From Cyanobacteria bacterium UBA791 (GTDB taxonomy: Bacteria; Cyanobacteriota; Vampirovibrionia; Gastranaerophilales; Gastranaerophilaceae): a stretch of DNA of 64,000 nt. This document shows, piece after piece, positions 25,044 through 34,005 of this stretch; position 1 is the stretch's first letter; every line of letters begins with the position of its first letter. Under the pieces are notes generated by a model. It was given only the letters and a program-made list of their open reading frames with translations. It was not told where the DNA came from and searched no databases. The translations under genes were made by a program, and so were the position numbers. The DNA lies in contig DBIX01000048.1 of the NCBI GenBank assembly GCA_002297005.1, positions 1 through 64,000 of the forward strand, in the 5' to 3' direction.

Positions 25044-26348
25044 TTAAACTTTTGCCATAGCCTTGTTATTAGCTCTAAATCTAGCTAACAAAGCTTTTCT
25101 ACGAGAAGCACGTGAAATATAGTGTTGCATTTTTGTATCGTCAAATTGACCTTCCCAACGAGCAACAACAACAGTTGCAACACAGTTACCAATCAAGTTA
25201 ATTGTTGTTCTACCCATATCTAAAATATGATCAATACCTAACAAAATTGCAACCCCAATAATTGGGTAATTGAAAGTTGTTAAAGTACCTGCAAGAACAA
25301 TTAATGAAACTCTTGGCACACCAGCAATACCTTTGCTTGCAAACATCAAGGCAAGCATAATTGCTAATTGTTGTTCAATATTCAAATGAATCCCAACAAG
25401 TTGAGTTGAGAATAATACCGCAACAGAAACACCTAAAGTACTTCCGTCCAAATTAAACGTATAACCAGTTGGCATAACAAAACTTACAATATTTCTTGGG
25501 ACACCAAACTTTTCCAAAATCTCCATAGATTTTGGTAAAGCCGCCTCAGAACTTGTTGTTGTAAATGCCAATAATATTTGATCTTTAATTGCTGACATTA
25601 GTTTCCAGAACGGAACTCTAACAATATGACAAACAACATTTAAAACTAAGAATACGAATATTGCTAAAGCACTATACAAGCAGAAAATTACTTTCCCGTA
25701 ACTTTTTAGAACACCAATACCATTGATACCAATAGCTGAAGCTACCGCCCCAAAAATACCAAATGGAGCAAAATACATAACGTATTCTGTAAATTTAAAC
25801 ATAACTTTCGCAGTAGCATTTAATACATCTAAAACAGGTTTAGCAGATTTTCCAACCGCACAAATCGCAACTGCAAAGAATAAAGAGAAGATAACTATTT
25901 GCAATAAGTTACCATCTGCCATAGCTTTTACAACAGAAGTTGGAAACATACCAATCAACATATCCGCAAAAGAATTGTTTGGATTGATAGTAGCCAAATG
26001 TTGAGCTGCTTGCATATCATGAGCACTAACTGCTGTATTAATTACGCCCTCACCAGGTTTTACAATATTACCCATTGCAAGACCAATAATCAAAGCGAAA
26101 GTTGTAACTATTTCAAAATAAATTAATGTTTTTAAACCAATTTTACCAAGTGATTTAATATCACCGTGACCTGCAATACCAACTACCAAAGTTGAGAATA
26201 GCAATGGAGCAATAATCATTTTAATCATATTTAAAAAGATTTTTGCTAATGGTGCAGTTTTAACCGCCAAAGAAGGACATAACCAACCAAATAAAGCACC
26301 CAAAATAAGGGCTGAAAATATTGCCGTAGTTAGTTTTGAATTTTTCAC
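25044..26348 (-). CDS. Dicarboxylate/amino acid:cation symporter (DAACS, GltP/DctA-like)
   Basis: 434-aa inner-membrane carrier for glutamate/aspartate or C4-dicarboxylates. About eight membrane segments, the hairpin-1 serine motif TTTSSEAALPKS, hairpin 2 SKGIAGVPRVSLIV, and the substrate-binding helix DHILDMGRTTINLIGN, whose Asp and Asn residues are those that bind substrate and cation in the family. Substrate cannot be decided from sequence here. The start is at 26348, with AAGGAAA upstream. Confidence 0.93.
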   Translation of the reverse strand: MKNSKLTTAIFSALILGALFGWLCPSLAVKTAPLAKIFLNMIKMIIAPLLFSTLVVGIAGHGDIKSLGKIGLKTLIYFEIVTTFALIIGLAMGNIVKPGEGVINTAVSAHDMQAAQHLATINPNNSFADMLIGMFPTSVVKAMADGNLLQIVIFSLFFAVAICAVGKSAKPVLDVLNATAKVMFKFTEYVMYFAPFGIFGAVASAIGINGIGVLKSYGKVIFCLYSALAIFVFLVLNVVCHIVRVPFWKLMSAIKDQILLAFTTTSSEAALPKSMEILEKFGVPRNIVSFVMPTGYTFNLDGSTLGVSVAVLFSTQLVGIHLNIEQQLAIMLALMFASKGIAGVPRVSLIVLAGTLTTFNYPIIGVAILLGIDHILDMGRTTINLIGNCVATVVVARWEGQFDDTKMQHYISRASRRKALLARFRANNKAMAKV

Positions 26349-26424
26349 GCTATTTCCTTTCCTTCTTCCAACATTACAATTATATTATAAAAATTCTTTG
26401 AAATGGCATTCCTTGATATAATTT

Positions 26425-27336
26425 TTACATGTTTGTAATTAATTTTTTACGTTCAGAAAGAAAATCAGGTAAATCAGTAGTGGTTTCAAGTACAGTTATA
26501 GCACCCTCTTCAAGCAATCTTGATTTTAATTTTTCGCTCTTATCACGAGGTGGAAGAACACCAATGCCATTTACTTTAGAATTTCTAGCACAAATCATAT
26601 CATCTACTGTATCACCTAGATAATAAATTTCATTAGCAATAACTTTTTCTTTTATTATAGAAACACCTTTTGTATCTGGTTTTTGGTGATTCCAACCAAC
26701 GTTTTCAAAAGTAATTATCGGATAAAAATATTTTTTCAAATTCCATTTATTTACAGTATATGTAGCAGAGGCTTTATCCCTGCCTGTAAAAATAGCTAGA
26801 TTATAATTTTTTACCAATTCTTTTACACAGTCTTCTGTCAAAATTAGAGTTTCTGCATCAATCAAACCACCTTTTCCGTCAAAATATATGTCCATATAAT
26901 ATTTAGCCATATCTTCAAATTTGACATCAAAATCACGTTCATCAAATAAATACATCAAAATATCCCAGTCACTATTAAAACCACCACGATATTTTATTTC
27001 ATTTATTTCATCAAAAGTAAGTTCTTCACCAGTAAAATGTTTATAAGTTTGAGAAGTTACAACTAGAAAAGATTCATTTGTATTCATAATAACTCCATCC
27101 ATATCAAAAATTATGGTTGGTCTTAGTGAAATTTTTTCTATAAATTTCTCAATTCTTTGAGGCTCATGTTCATTTAAAACAAAACATTCTTTCTCTTCAT
27201 TAAATTCAATATCAATGTTGTGCAAATCAACAATATGTTTGATAAAATCTGTTTTTTCATCAAAATAAACTTCTACAAGTCCATTGTCTTCTATCATATT
27301 TGCATTTAGTTTTTCTAATTCTAATTTATAGTCCAT
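26425..27336 (-). CDS. HAD-superfamily phosphatase with N-terminal extension
   Basis: 303 aa. HAD motifs: I FDMDGVIMN at about 78-86, II FTGRDKAS, III Lys in KPDTKG, IV GDTVDDM. The first 70 residues are an added alpha/beta domain (LEKLNANMIEDNGLVEVYFD...) not present in simple phosphoglycolate phosphatases. It resembles the HAD subgroup of unknown substrate found in cyanobacteria and archaea, but this is a tentative placement. Confidence 0.8.
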   Translation of the reverse strand: MDYKLELEKLNANMIEDNGLVEVYFDEKTDFIKHIVDLHNIDIEFNEEKECFVLNEHEPQRIEKFIEKISLRPTIIFDMDGVIMNTNESFLVVTSQTYKHFTGEELTFDEINEIKYRGGFNSDWDILMYLFDERDFDVKFEDMAKYYMDIYFDGKGGLIDAETLILTEDCVKELVKNYNLAIFTGRDKASATYTVNKWNLKKYFYPIITFENVGWNHQKPDTKGVSIIKEKVIANEIYYLGDTVDDMICARNSKVNGIGVLPPRDKSEKLKSRLLEEGAITVLETTTDLPDFLSERKKLITNM

Positions 27337-27389
27337 AATTCATCCCATAGTTTGATGTAAAATTCTCTCTAATAGAATATTATCATAGT

Positions 27390-28772
27390 ATGAAAAATGT
27401 TTGCAACAGAATTTTAATTGGATTACTTTTATTTTTTGTAGGACTAAAAGTTTATGCCCTAAATGTAATCTACCCAACTTCAAACACTATGAATACAAAT
27501 TCTAGTTCAACATTTTTCGTAGGAAATTCTGACCCTGATGATGATTTATACATAAATAATTTAAAAATAGATGTACATAAATCAGGTGCTTTCGCTCAAA
27601 AAGTTCCACTAGAAATAGGTAAAAATATTTTTACCCTAAAAACTTCTTTGGGTGAAAAAAAATACATTATAAATAGAAAAGCTGTGCTTGGAGTAACTTA
27701 TAGCAACTCTAATTCTATGGCTAATTTTAAACCCTATAAGGAAGTAAAATATTTTTACGTTAAAAAAGAGGGAACTGCACTAAGAAGAACACCCGTAGAA
27801 AGCGGTATCAATAGACTTTCACATCTTGAAAAAGATGTTATTTTAAGAATTGATGGTGAAATGTACAACTTATACCGAGTAAAGTTAACAGATAACAATT
27901 TTGCCTGGGTGAACAAAAATGCAGTTTATGAAAAACCAGCAGACGAAGTTGTTGAACCAGCAAAAATCTTAGCTCAATATTTTGACCAAAGTAAAAACTC
28001 TTATTTTTATAAATTCAGAATTGATAAGAGAATCCCATACTATATCGAAGAGGGAAAACCACTTGTATTACACCTATTCAACACAGACGGCAAAGAAACA
28101 GTTTTACCTCTAAAAATGAACTATGACCTAATGGGTTATGATGCATATTATAGAAATAGTTACTTAATTTTAGAAGTTAAGAAAAAACTAAAACTATATA
28201 GATTTAGACCGCTAAAAGACATTACTATTGTAATTGATGCAGGTCATGGCGGAGCAGAAAGAGGTGCAGTAAGCTGTCTTGGTAATGATGAAAAAGATAT
28301 AAATTTAAAAATAGCACTTTTCCTATTTGAAGAGCTTTCAAAAAAAGGTGCAGATATTTATATGACAAGATTTACAGACGAGTTTGTATCACTTGACGAT
28401 AGAGTAAAATATGCTCACGACAAGAAAGCTGACATCTTTATAAGTATTCATGCAAACTCTCTACCTGACGGAAAAGACCCAAAGACTTCAAGAGGTTCAA
28501 GCATCTATTACTATTATGATGAAGCAAAGCCACTTGCGGAAAGTATTCTTAACAACATGGTAGAAAGATTAAAAGTTAATAACGATGGAATTTACCAAAG
28601 AAGTTTTGCCGTTGTTAGAAATAGCCGTGCATTGAGCGTTCTTGTAGAAACAGGTTATGTCATAAACCCAGAAGATAACGTCCTTTTAAATAATGAACGT
28701 TTTCAAAAAAATTGTGCGAAAGCAATAGCAAAAGGTGTTATAGAATATCTTAAAAATAGTCAGGAAAAATAA
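27390..28772 (+). CDS. N-acetylmuramoyl-L-alanine amidase (Amidase_3, AmiC-like)
   Basis: Exported peptidoglycan hydrolase. Signal peptide at residues 1-24 (ILIGLLLFFVGLKVYA). A beta-rich region of about 250 residues includes an SH3-like part (FYVKKEGTALRRTPVESG). The zinc amidase domain from about 280 has VIDAGHGG, the Glu of EKDINLK, SIHANSLPDG and the catalytic Glu in LVETGYVINPEDN. Likely role: cell separation. Followed after 15 bases by a polysaccharide gene. Confidence 0.92.
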   Translation: MKNVCNRILIGLLLFFVGLKVYALNVIYPTSNTMNTNSSSTFFVGNSDPDDDLYINNLKIDVHKSGAFAQKVPLEIGKNIFTLKTSLGEKKYIINRKAVLGVTYSNSNSMANFKPYKEVKYFYVKKEGTALRRTPVESGINRLSHLEKDVILRIDGEMYNLYRVKLTDNNFAWVNKNAVYEKPADEVVEPAKILAQYFDQSKNSYFYKFRIDKRIPYYIEEGKPLVLHLFNTDGKETVLPLKMNYDLMGYDAYYRNSYLILEVKKKLKLYRFRPLKDITIVIDAGHGGAERGAVSCLGNDEKDINLKIALFLFEELSKKGADIYMTRFTDEFVSLDDRVKYAHDKKADIFISIHANSLPDGKDPKTSRGSSIYYYYDEAKPLAESILNNMVERLKVNNDGIYQRSFAVVRNSRALSVLVETGYVINPEDNVLLNNERFQKNCAKAIAKGVIEYLKNSQEK

Positions 28773-28787
28773 TTTCAAGGATTAGTA

Positions 28788-29678
28788 ATGAAAAGATTAG
28801 CAATATTTGCCCATTTTGATAAAAATAATATAATCGATGATTACGTGGTTTATTATGTTAATCAACTAAAAAAATATTGCGAAAAAGTCTTATTTCTAAG
28901 CCTTTCAGACCTGCCTCAAGAGGAAGAAAACAAGTTAGATGATATTATTTTAGTAAAACATAACGAATACGATTTTGGCTCATACAAAAGAGGTTTTAAC
29001 TACGCAAAAGAAAATGGCATGCTTGAAGACCTTGATGAAATCTTATTTGTAAACGACAGCGTATATTGTGTTAACCCTCTTGATAAAATCTTTGAAAATG
29101 AACCTAAAACAGATTTTTGGGGAATTGTAGAAAACAAATTTGGTTTTAAAAAATATGGCAAATTTTGTTTTTCAAAAAAATCGTCACATCTTCAAAGTTG
29201 GTTTTTAGCTTTTAGAAAAAATGTTTTTGAAAGCGAGTGCTTTCAAGATTTTTTGAACTCTGTAAAAGAAGAAAAATGCAAAAACGACGTTATTCTAAAT
29301 TATGAAATAAAACTTACACAAACGCTAAAAGATAACGGTTTTAACTATTCTGCAATTCTTAAAGATTTCAAAAACTCTTATAATCCATCAATTTATTATT
29401 GGAGAGAGATTTTAAAAGAAGACATACCTTTTATAAAACGTTCTGTTTTGCTGGGTTTAAATAGAGATAAAACGACGATTGTAGATTTTGAACAAGAAAT
29501 AACGAATAAAGAAGCACTTGATTTTATCAAAAAAAATACTGGAGAAATAAAGATAAACAAATTTGCACCAAAAAGCGTTAAGCTAACGATGTTTAAATTT
29601 TTAAGAGTTTGTCCTGATGTTTTAAGAAGAGTTTTAACTAAAATCCTAAAAATCTTTTTTGGATTTTTATTTGATTAA
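28788..29678 (+). CDS. RgpF-like (rhamnan synthesis F family) protein
   Basis: 296 aa. LAIFAHFDKNNIIDDYVVYY at the N-terminus and NEYDFGSYKRGFNYAKE followed by FVNDSVYCV are the pattern of the RgpF family, glycosyltransferase-like proteins of surface rhamnose polysaccharide synthesis. Probably acts at the inner face of the membrane; the C-terminus is basic and hydrophobic. Probably cotranscribed with the amidase. Overlaps the convergent glycosyltransferase by 4 bases. Confidence 0.78.
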   Translation: MKRLAIFAHFDKNNIIDDYVVYYVNQLKKYCEKVLFLSLSDLPQEEENKLDDIILVKHNEYDFGSYKRGFNYAKENGMLEDLDEILFVNDSVYCVNPLDKIFENEPKTDFWGIVENKFGFKKYGKFCFSKKSSHLQSWFLAFRKNVFESECFQDFLNSVKEEKCKNDVILNYEIKLTQTLKDNGFNYSAILKDFKNSYNPSIYYWREILKEDIPFIKRSVLLGLNRDKTTIVDFEQEITNKEALDFIKKNTGEIKINKFAPKSVKLTMFKFLRVCPDVLRRVLTKILKIFFGFLFD

Positions 29679-30544
29679 TCATCAAACAAAGGTGATTGAC
29701 GTTTTTTAATATGCAGAATATCTTTTATTTTTCGGATAAAAACAATATTGTAATACTTTGCTCTAGAAAATATCATACCTAAAATAGAAAAAACTAAGAA
29801 TGGAATAAATTTTAGACCTAATTTTTGATTTTTATAAACGTCAAGATATGCACTAATATTTGCCATTTTAAATTTAGTTTTTTTCTTTCGAGTAATGTAA
29901 CTTTGTCTGTGCTGACGCCATTTTGTAAGTTTTTCTTTCATATAATAAGCATCTGTATTATACGCAATATGAATATATATCCACCAATCAAGAAGTGAAT
30001 CTATCGGGGTTTCAAAATTCAAATTTTCAAATAGTTCACGCTTAATCATAACTGATGAAAAAGTTAGGATTAAATTATGAAGATTAATATCGTAGAAAAT
30101 ATTTTTTGGAAAAGTCTTTTTATTCAAAATTTTTCTGACTCTTTCAAAATTCTTTTTAACAGCCAACAGCCATTTTTCATCACCAAATTCTAAAACATCA
30201 TTAAAAATAATGCCAACTTGTGTATATTTTTTTGCATATTCTAATCTTTTTTCTAAAGTTTCAGGAAACCAAGTATCATCACTTTCTAAAAAAGCTATCC
30301 AATCTCCAGTACAAATCGAAATAGCTCTTTGCATAGAACCTTTTAAGCCTATATTTTGTTCATTTTGAATAAATTTTATACGCTCATCATTAAATTGTTT
30401 TATAACATTTACAGAATTATCAGTAGAACAATCATCAATAATAATAATCTCAAAATCAGAATATGTTTGATTAAGAACAGACTCAATTGCCTCTTTAATA
30501 TATTGTTCGTAATTGTAACTTGTAATAATAACTGAAACTTTCAT
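29675..30544 (-). CDS. Family 2 glycosyltransferase
   Basis: 289 aa. GT-A fold opening VSVIITSYNYEQYIKEAIES, the first Asp pair IIIDDCSTDNS, and the metal-binding FLESDDTWF near 90. Basic C-terminus with a weak hydrophobic stretch (FIPFLVFSILGMIFS). Probably adds sugars to a surface glycan together with the RgpF-like neighbour; donor and acceptor unknown. Confidence 0.9.
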   Translation of the reverse strand: MKVSVIITSYNYEQYIKEAIESVLNQTYSDFEIIIIDDCSTDNSVNVIKQFNDERIKFIQNEQNIGLKGSMQRAISICTGDWIAFLESDDTWFPETLEKRLEYAKKYTQVGIIFNDVLEFGDEKWLLAVKKNFERVRKILNKKTFPKNIFYDINLHNLILTFSSVMIKRELFENLNFETPIDSLLDWWIYIHIAYNTDAYYMKEKLTKWRQHRQSYITRKKKTKFKMANISAYLDVYKNQKLGLKFIPFLVFSILGMIFSRAKYYNIVFIRKIKDILHIKKRQSPLFDD

Positions 30545-30591
30545 ATTTATATTTTAGCAAAAGTCTTTATTTATAGCACTTTCACTTTTTA

Positions 30592-30653
30592 TTGTAACAA
30601 ATTCGTAACATGTTAAGGCAAATCTCTAAAGAAACATGAAAAACAGACCGATA
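30592..30653 (+). promoter_or_regulatory. Upstream region of 51-aa gene A: TAACA repeat and sigma28-like promoter
   Basis: TTGTAACAAATTCGTAACAT (30592-30611) contains TAACA twice with 11-base period. Then TCTCTAAAG with TAAA at 30627-30630, 17 bases, and CCGATA at 30648-30653, close to the flagellar sigma28 consensus (TAAA then GCCGATAA, ours one base wider). The same order is found before gene B. Confidence 0.55.
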
Positions 30654-30696
30654 AAAAATATGTAAGCAAGATAACTAATAAAAAGGATATGTGAAT

Positions 30697-30852
30697 ATGT
30701 TAAGAAAAATCGAATTACCAACTACTAATATTGATAACAGTGTTGAATTTATTTTGAGAGGAGCAAAAAAACGCAGATCAATGGCTATGGCATCTGCAAG
30801 AATGCTAACTAACGAACAAGGCATTCAAACTATGTTGGTTGCAGTAAAATAG
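30697..30852 (+). CDS. 51-aa protein, tandem copy A
   Basis: MLRKIELPTTNIDNSVEF, then ILRGAKKRRSMAMASARM and LTNEQGIQTMLVAVK. Basic centre, predicted helical. AAAGGAT is 9 bases before ATG. Copy B 481 bases downstream is 76% identical and has a conserved upstream region, so the duplication included the promoter. A faint likeness of VEFxLRGAKKRR to the omega subunit of RNA polymerase is not enough for a call. Followed by about 160 bases of untranslated sequence and a terminator. Confidence 0.75.
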   Translation: MLRKIELPTTNIDNSVEFILRGAKKRRSMAMASARMLTNEQGIQTMLVAVK

Positions 30853-31014
30853 CTTCTCCGGTGTTACCGGTAGAAAGTTAAAAAGAAGAAAAACTGAAAG
30901 GAGACTAAGACAAAAACAATAGAGTGTGTAGAGTGACCGAGAAATCGGGATGTGTGTAAAAGAAAAAGCAACCAAAATGTGTGAGATAAGATGATTAGAA
31001 AAAAAATCTTTGAG

Positions 31015-31036
31015 GCGACCAAAAGGTCGCTTTTTT
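31015..31036 (+). terminator. Intrinsic terminator of copy A
   Basis: GCGACC-AAAA-GGTCGC followed by TTTTTT. Confidence 0.93.
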
Positions 31037-31073
31037 ATTGCAAAAAAGACTTCTCACCGGCTTTCGCCTTTCT

Positions 31074-31135
31074 TTGTAACAAAGTCTTAACATAACAGTT
31101 CAAATCTCTAAAGTTTTTTGAAACCTCATCCGATA
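31074..31135 (+). promoter_or_regulatory. Upstream region of 51-aa gene B: TAACA repeat and sigma28-like promoter
   Basis: TTGTAACAAAGTCTTAACAT (31074-31093); TAAAGTTT from 31109 (exact -35 octamer of flagellar sigma28 promoters), then CCGATA at 31130-31135, the same 17-base spacing from TAAA as in copy A. Confidence 0.6.
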
Positions 31136-31177
31136 TATAACTTGTAAGCAATAGAACAATAAATAAGGATGTGTGTT

Positions 31178-31333
31178 ATGTTAAGAAAAATCGAAATGCC
31201 AAGCAATAATATTGAATCTTCAGTAGAATTCGTTTTAAGAGGTGCTAAAAAAAGACGTTCAATGGCTATGGCAACAGCAAGAAGCTTAACTAATGAACAA
31301 GGTATAAAAACAATGTTGGTTGCTATCAACTAA
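31178..31333 (+). CDS. 51-aa protein, tandem copy B
   Basis: MLRKIEMPSNNIESSVEF, VLRGAKKRRSMAMATARS, LTNEQGIKTMLVAIN: 39 of 51 residues identical to copy A, with the central RGAKKRRSMAMA unchanged. TAAGGATGTG lies 6-12 bases before the ATG. The nucleotide differences are largely silent or conservative, indicating that both copies are under protein-level selection. Function unknown; the sigma28-like promoters suggest a link with motility. Confidence 0.78.
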   Translation: MLRKIEMPSNNIESSVEFVLRGAKKRRSMAMATARSLTNEQGIKTMLVAIN

Positions 31334-31425
31334 TAAATTTTAGAGATAAATACCAAAAGTAATCGATTGAGAAAACATAAACAAACACAGGATAAGAGAA
31401 TTTATAAGTACACAAATCATAGTAA

Positions 31426-31456
31426 AAAAAGGAGTCTAGGAGGGCTTCTTTTTTTA
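31426..31456 (+). terminator. Intrinsic terminator of copy B
   Basis: AAAAAGGAGTC pairs with GGCTTCTTTTT (two G-T pairs), loop TAGGAG, ending in T run. Confidence 0.75.
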
Positions 31457-31470
31457 TGCAAAAATTCACA

Positions 31471-31502
31471 AAAAAAAATGACTTCCGAAGAAGTCATTTT
31501 TT
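31471..31502 (-). terminator. Intrinsic terminator of tRNA-Cys
   Basis: On the minus strand AATGACTTC-TTCG-GAAGTCATT, a UUCG tetraloop, followed by T8. The UUCG loop exists only on this strand, which fixes the direction. Confidence 0.92.
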
Positions 31503-31511
31503 AATTTAAAA

Positions 31512-31583
31512 AGGCGACACCCAGATTCGAACTGGGGGATAAAAGCTTTGCAGGCTTCTGCCTTACCACTTGGCCATGTCGCC
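31512..31583 (-). tRNA. tRNA-Cys (anticodon GCA)
   Basis: Acceptor stem GGCGACA / TGTCGCC, D arm with GGCCAAGTGGTAAGGC, anticodon stem GAAGC / GCTTT with loop CTGCAAA (anticodon GCA), T arm CCCAGTTCGAATCTGGG, discriminator U73 as expected for cysteine. The 3' CCA is not encoded. It sits between recJ and its own terminator. Confidence 0.97.
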
Positions 31584-31654
31584 ACATCCGTAACATAATA
31601 ATATTGTAATCAAGAGGGTTTGTCAATAACTCTTCTTTATAATCTTTTTTTATT

Positions 31655-34003
31655 TTAACAACCCAAACTCTTCAAATATTCTTCTAAATCAGGCTCTGTT
31701 GCCATTTTGTGTTTAAATTCATAAATATCATTTAAAATACTTTTTATTTCCTCAGTTAAACAATCATGCAAATCAGTTTTTGTACCAAGTTCAAGTTTGC
31801 ATTCGTTTTCATTCGCATCAATAATTTTAATAACGTTATTTTCGTTAAAAATGTCCAAAATTGTTGTGATAGCAATATTGTTTACAGCCAAAAAGCTTGA
31901 TGCACCAGCTATATCAAATTTTCCGTCTTTATTATTGCAAACAAATTTTATCATGCCAGCAACTGTTTTAACGAAATCTTCCACTTTTATTGGCATTGAA
32001 TTGTATTCCATAAAATGTATTCTTTTTGGAGAAACTTTTTCTAAAATATATCTATAGTGTTCATCGTCAGTTGGATAATCAAAAAACATCAAGGTTTTTG
32101 CTGGATGAAGATTATTTGTATTAGAAATTTTTTCAAAAATTGTTTTGTATGGTTTTAAGGTATTAATAATATTTTTGTCCTCTGCAAAAACAAGAACATC
32201 TGCTTTAGGATTTTTGCAATAATCCTCAACTAAATTTAGAATATCTTTTTTCTTTCTATCATCATGCAAATTTATATCAAGTGAAGTTTCGTCTTTTTCC
32301 TCTTCTTTCAAATATTCGCTATGAATATCCTTAATCAAAAGTTGAAGATAAGTTTCGCCATTAAATTCATTCACACTTGGAGAAAACGCAATATCAAGAG
32401 TATCTTTTTCAAGCAAAGAAATATCACCTAAACCCCAACGTATACATTGAAACTCTTTACCATCTTTTTCTACGAAAAGTTTTAAATGATTTTTTTCTTG
32501 ACCCATTAACATTTTTTTCTTTAATACTGCATTATTTATGCAAAAGGTTGGTGACGGATTTGATGCACCAAAAGGTTCAAGTTTGCTTATTTCATCAACT
32601 AAACCTATATCCAAATCCTCTACGGATAATTCACAGTCAATATCAAGAGTTGGAGTCAAATCAACATTCTTAGAGGTTTCATTTATAACCTCTAAAAGTG
32701 CTTTCTTAACCTGTTCAAAAGAGGCTTTTTCATAAGAAAAAGAAAGTCCAGCTGCCATTTCATGACCGCCAAAACCGTCTAACAAATCACTTATTGCAGA
32801 AATTGTATCGTATAAATGAATACCCTTAATACTTCTTGCAGAACATCTTACGGATTTTGTTTCTTCTGAATAAGTCATTAAGAAAGCTGGCTTATGATAT
32901 TTTTCAACAAGTTTTGAGGCTACAATACCGATAATACCAATATGCCAGTCTTTATTGAACAAAATAATTGCACTATCCTTAGAATTTCCAAGCATTTCAC
33001 AAGCTTGTAAAAATGTTGCCTGACACAAATCTTGTCTAACTTTATTAAAATTATTCACTTCAATAATAGACATTTCGATTTCTTGTTTATTTTCAGAAAT
33101 CAAAATATTTAAAGCAGCCTTAACATCATCCAAACGCCCACAAGCATTTATTCTTGGAGCAACTGTAAAAGCTATTTTTTCACTTGTGACATTTTGCAAA
33201 TCCGCACCATTTTGTTCTAACAATCTTTTTAGACCATAATGCTTTCCCATAGAAATTAAGTCCAAACCTCTTTGAACAAAATATCTGTTTTCACCGATAA
33301 GAGGAACAATATCTGCAATAGTTCCAAGTGCAACAAAAGGTAAAAGTGTTGGTAAATATTCTGTTTTTTCATAGTTAATTAATAATGCTTGAGCCAATTT
33401 AAAAGCAACACCACAACCGGCAAGAGCAGTTAAGTGTTCAATCTTTTTTATCGGTAAATCACTTGATAAAGCATTTGGTGCTTTTGGATTTATTATTGCA
33501 TAAGCCTCAGGCAATTCTTCTGGAGCTTCGTGGTGGTCTGTTAAAATACAATCAACCTTAAAACTCTTTAAGAAAGCAACTTCTTCAAGATTACTAATCC
33601 CACAGTCCACAGTAATTACAAGTTTTATTTTTTGCGTTAAAAGTTTAACTAATCTTGTTTTATTTAAGCCGTGTCCATCTGCTTCTCTATCAGGAATAAA
33701 ATAATCAACGTTTGCACCTAAATAATTTAATGTTTTTAAAAGGATTGAAGTTGAAGTAATTCCGTCAGCGTCAAAGTCACCGTATACAAGGATTTTTTCA
33801 CCTTTTTCAATAGCAGTAGAAATACGTTCAACAGCCTTTTCCATATCAGAAAAAGCTGTTGGCATAGAAAGTTTCATTTCTAAAGGATTTAAAAATTCAT
33901 CAATTTCGGATTTTTTAGTTAAACCTCTAATTTCTAGTAATCTATCAAGTAAAGGTTTTTTGTCATCTTTTGAACTTTTAATAATCCATTTAGTCTGTGT
34001 CAT
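31655..34003 (-). CDS. recJ: Single-stranded-DNA-specific exonuclease RecJ
   Basis: 5'-3' exonuclease for recombination and repair. 782 aa: DHH phosphoesterase motifs DFDADGITSTSI (about 80), DCGIS, TDHHEAPEELP, then DHHA1 with GGHEMAAGLSF and an OB-type domain. A C-terminal extension of about 200 residues follows (from about 560), longer than the E. coli enzyme and like Gram-positive RecJ. Three bases separate it from the upstream protease gene, so the two form an operon. Confidence 0.95.
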   Translation of the reverse strand: MTQTKWIIKSSKDDKKPLLDRLLEIRGLTKKSEIDEFLNPLEMKLSMPTAFSDMEKAVERISTAIEKGEKILVYGDFDADGITSTSILLKTLNYLGANVDYFIPDREADGHGLNKTRLVKLLTQKIKLVITVDCGISNLEEVAFLKSFKVDCILTDHHEAPEELPEAYAIINPKAPNALSSDLPIKKIEHLTALAGCGVAFKLAQALLINYEKTEYLPTLLPFVALGTIADIVPLIGENRYFVQRGLDLISMGKHYGLKRLLEQNGADLQNVTSEKIAFTVAPRINACGRLDDVKAALNILISENKQEIEMSIIEVNNFNKVRQDLCQATFLQACEMLGNSKDSAIILFNKDWHIGIIGIVASKLVEKYHKPAFLMTYSEETKSVRCSARSIKGIHLYDTISAISDLLDGFGGHEMAAGLSFSYEKASFEQVKKALLEVINETSKNVDLTPTLDIDCELSVEDLDIGLVDEISKLEPFGASNPSPTFCINNAVLKKKMLMGQEKNHLKLFVEKDGKEFQCIRWGLGDISLLEKDTLDIAFSPSVNEFNGETYLQLLIKDIHSEYLKEEEKDETSLDINLHDDRKKKDILNLVEDYCKNPKADVLVFAEDKNIINTLKPYKTIFEKISNTNNLHPAKTLMFFDYPTDDEHYRYILEKVSPKRIHFMEYNSMPIKVEDFVKTVAGMIKFVCNNKDGKFDIAGASSFLAVNNIAITTILDIFNENNVIKIIDANENECKLELGTKTDLHDCLTEEIKSILNDIYEFKHKMATEPDLEEYLKSLGC

Positions 34004-34005
34004 AA

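Noticed and set aside
30697..31333. RNA polymerase omega subunit for the 51-aa proteins
   Set aside because: Only a short stretch (VEFxLRGAKKRR) resembles omega, the conserved N-terminal part is missing, and two copies with flagellar-type promoters are unexpected for omega.
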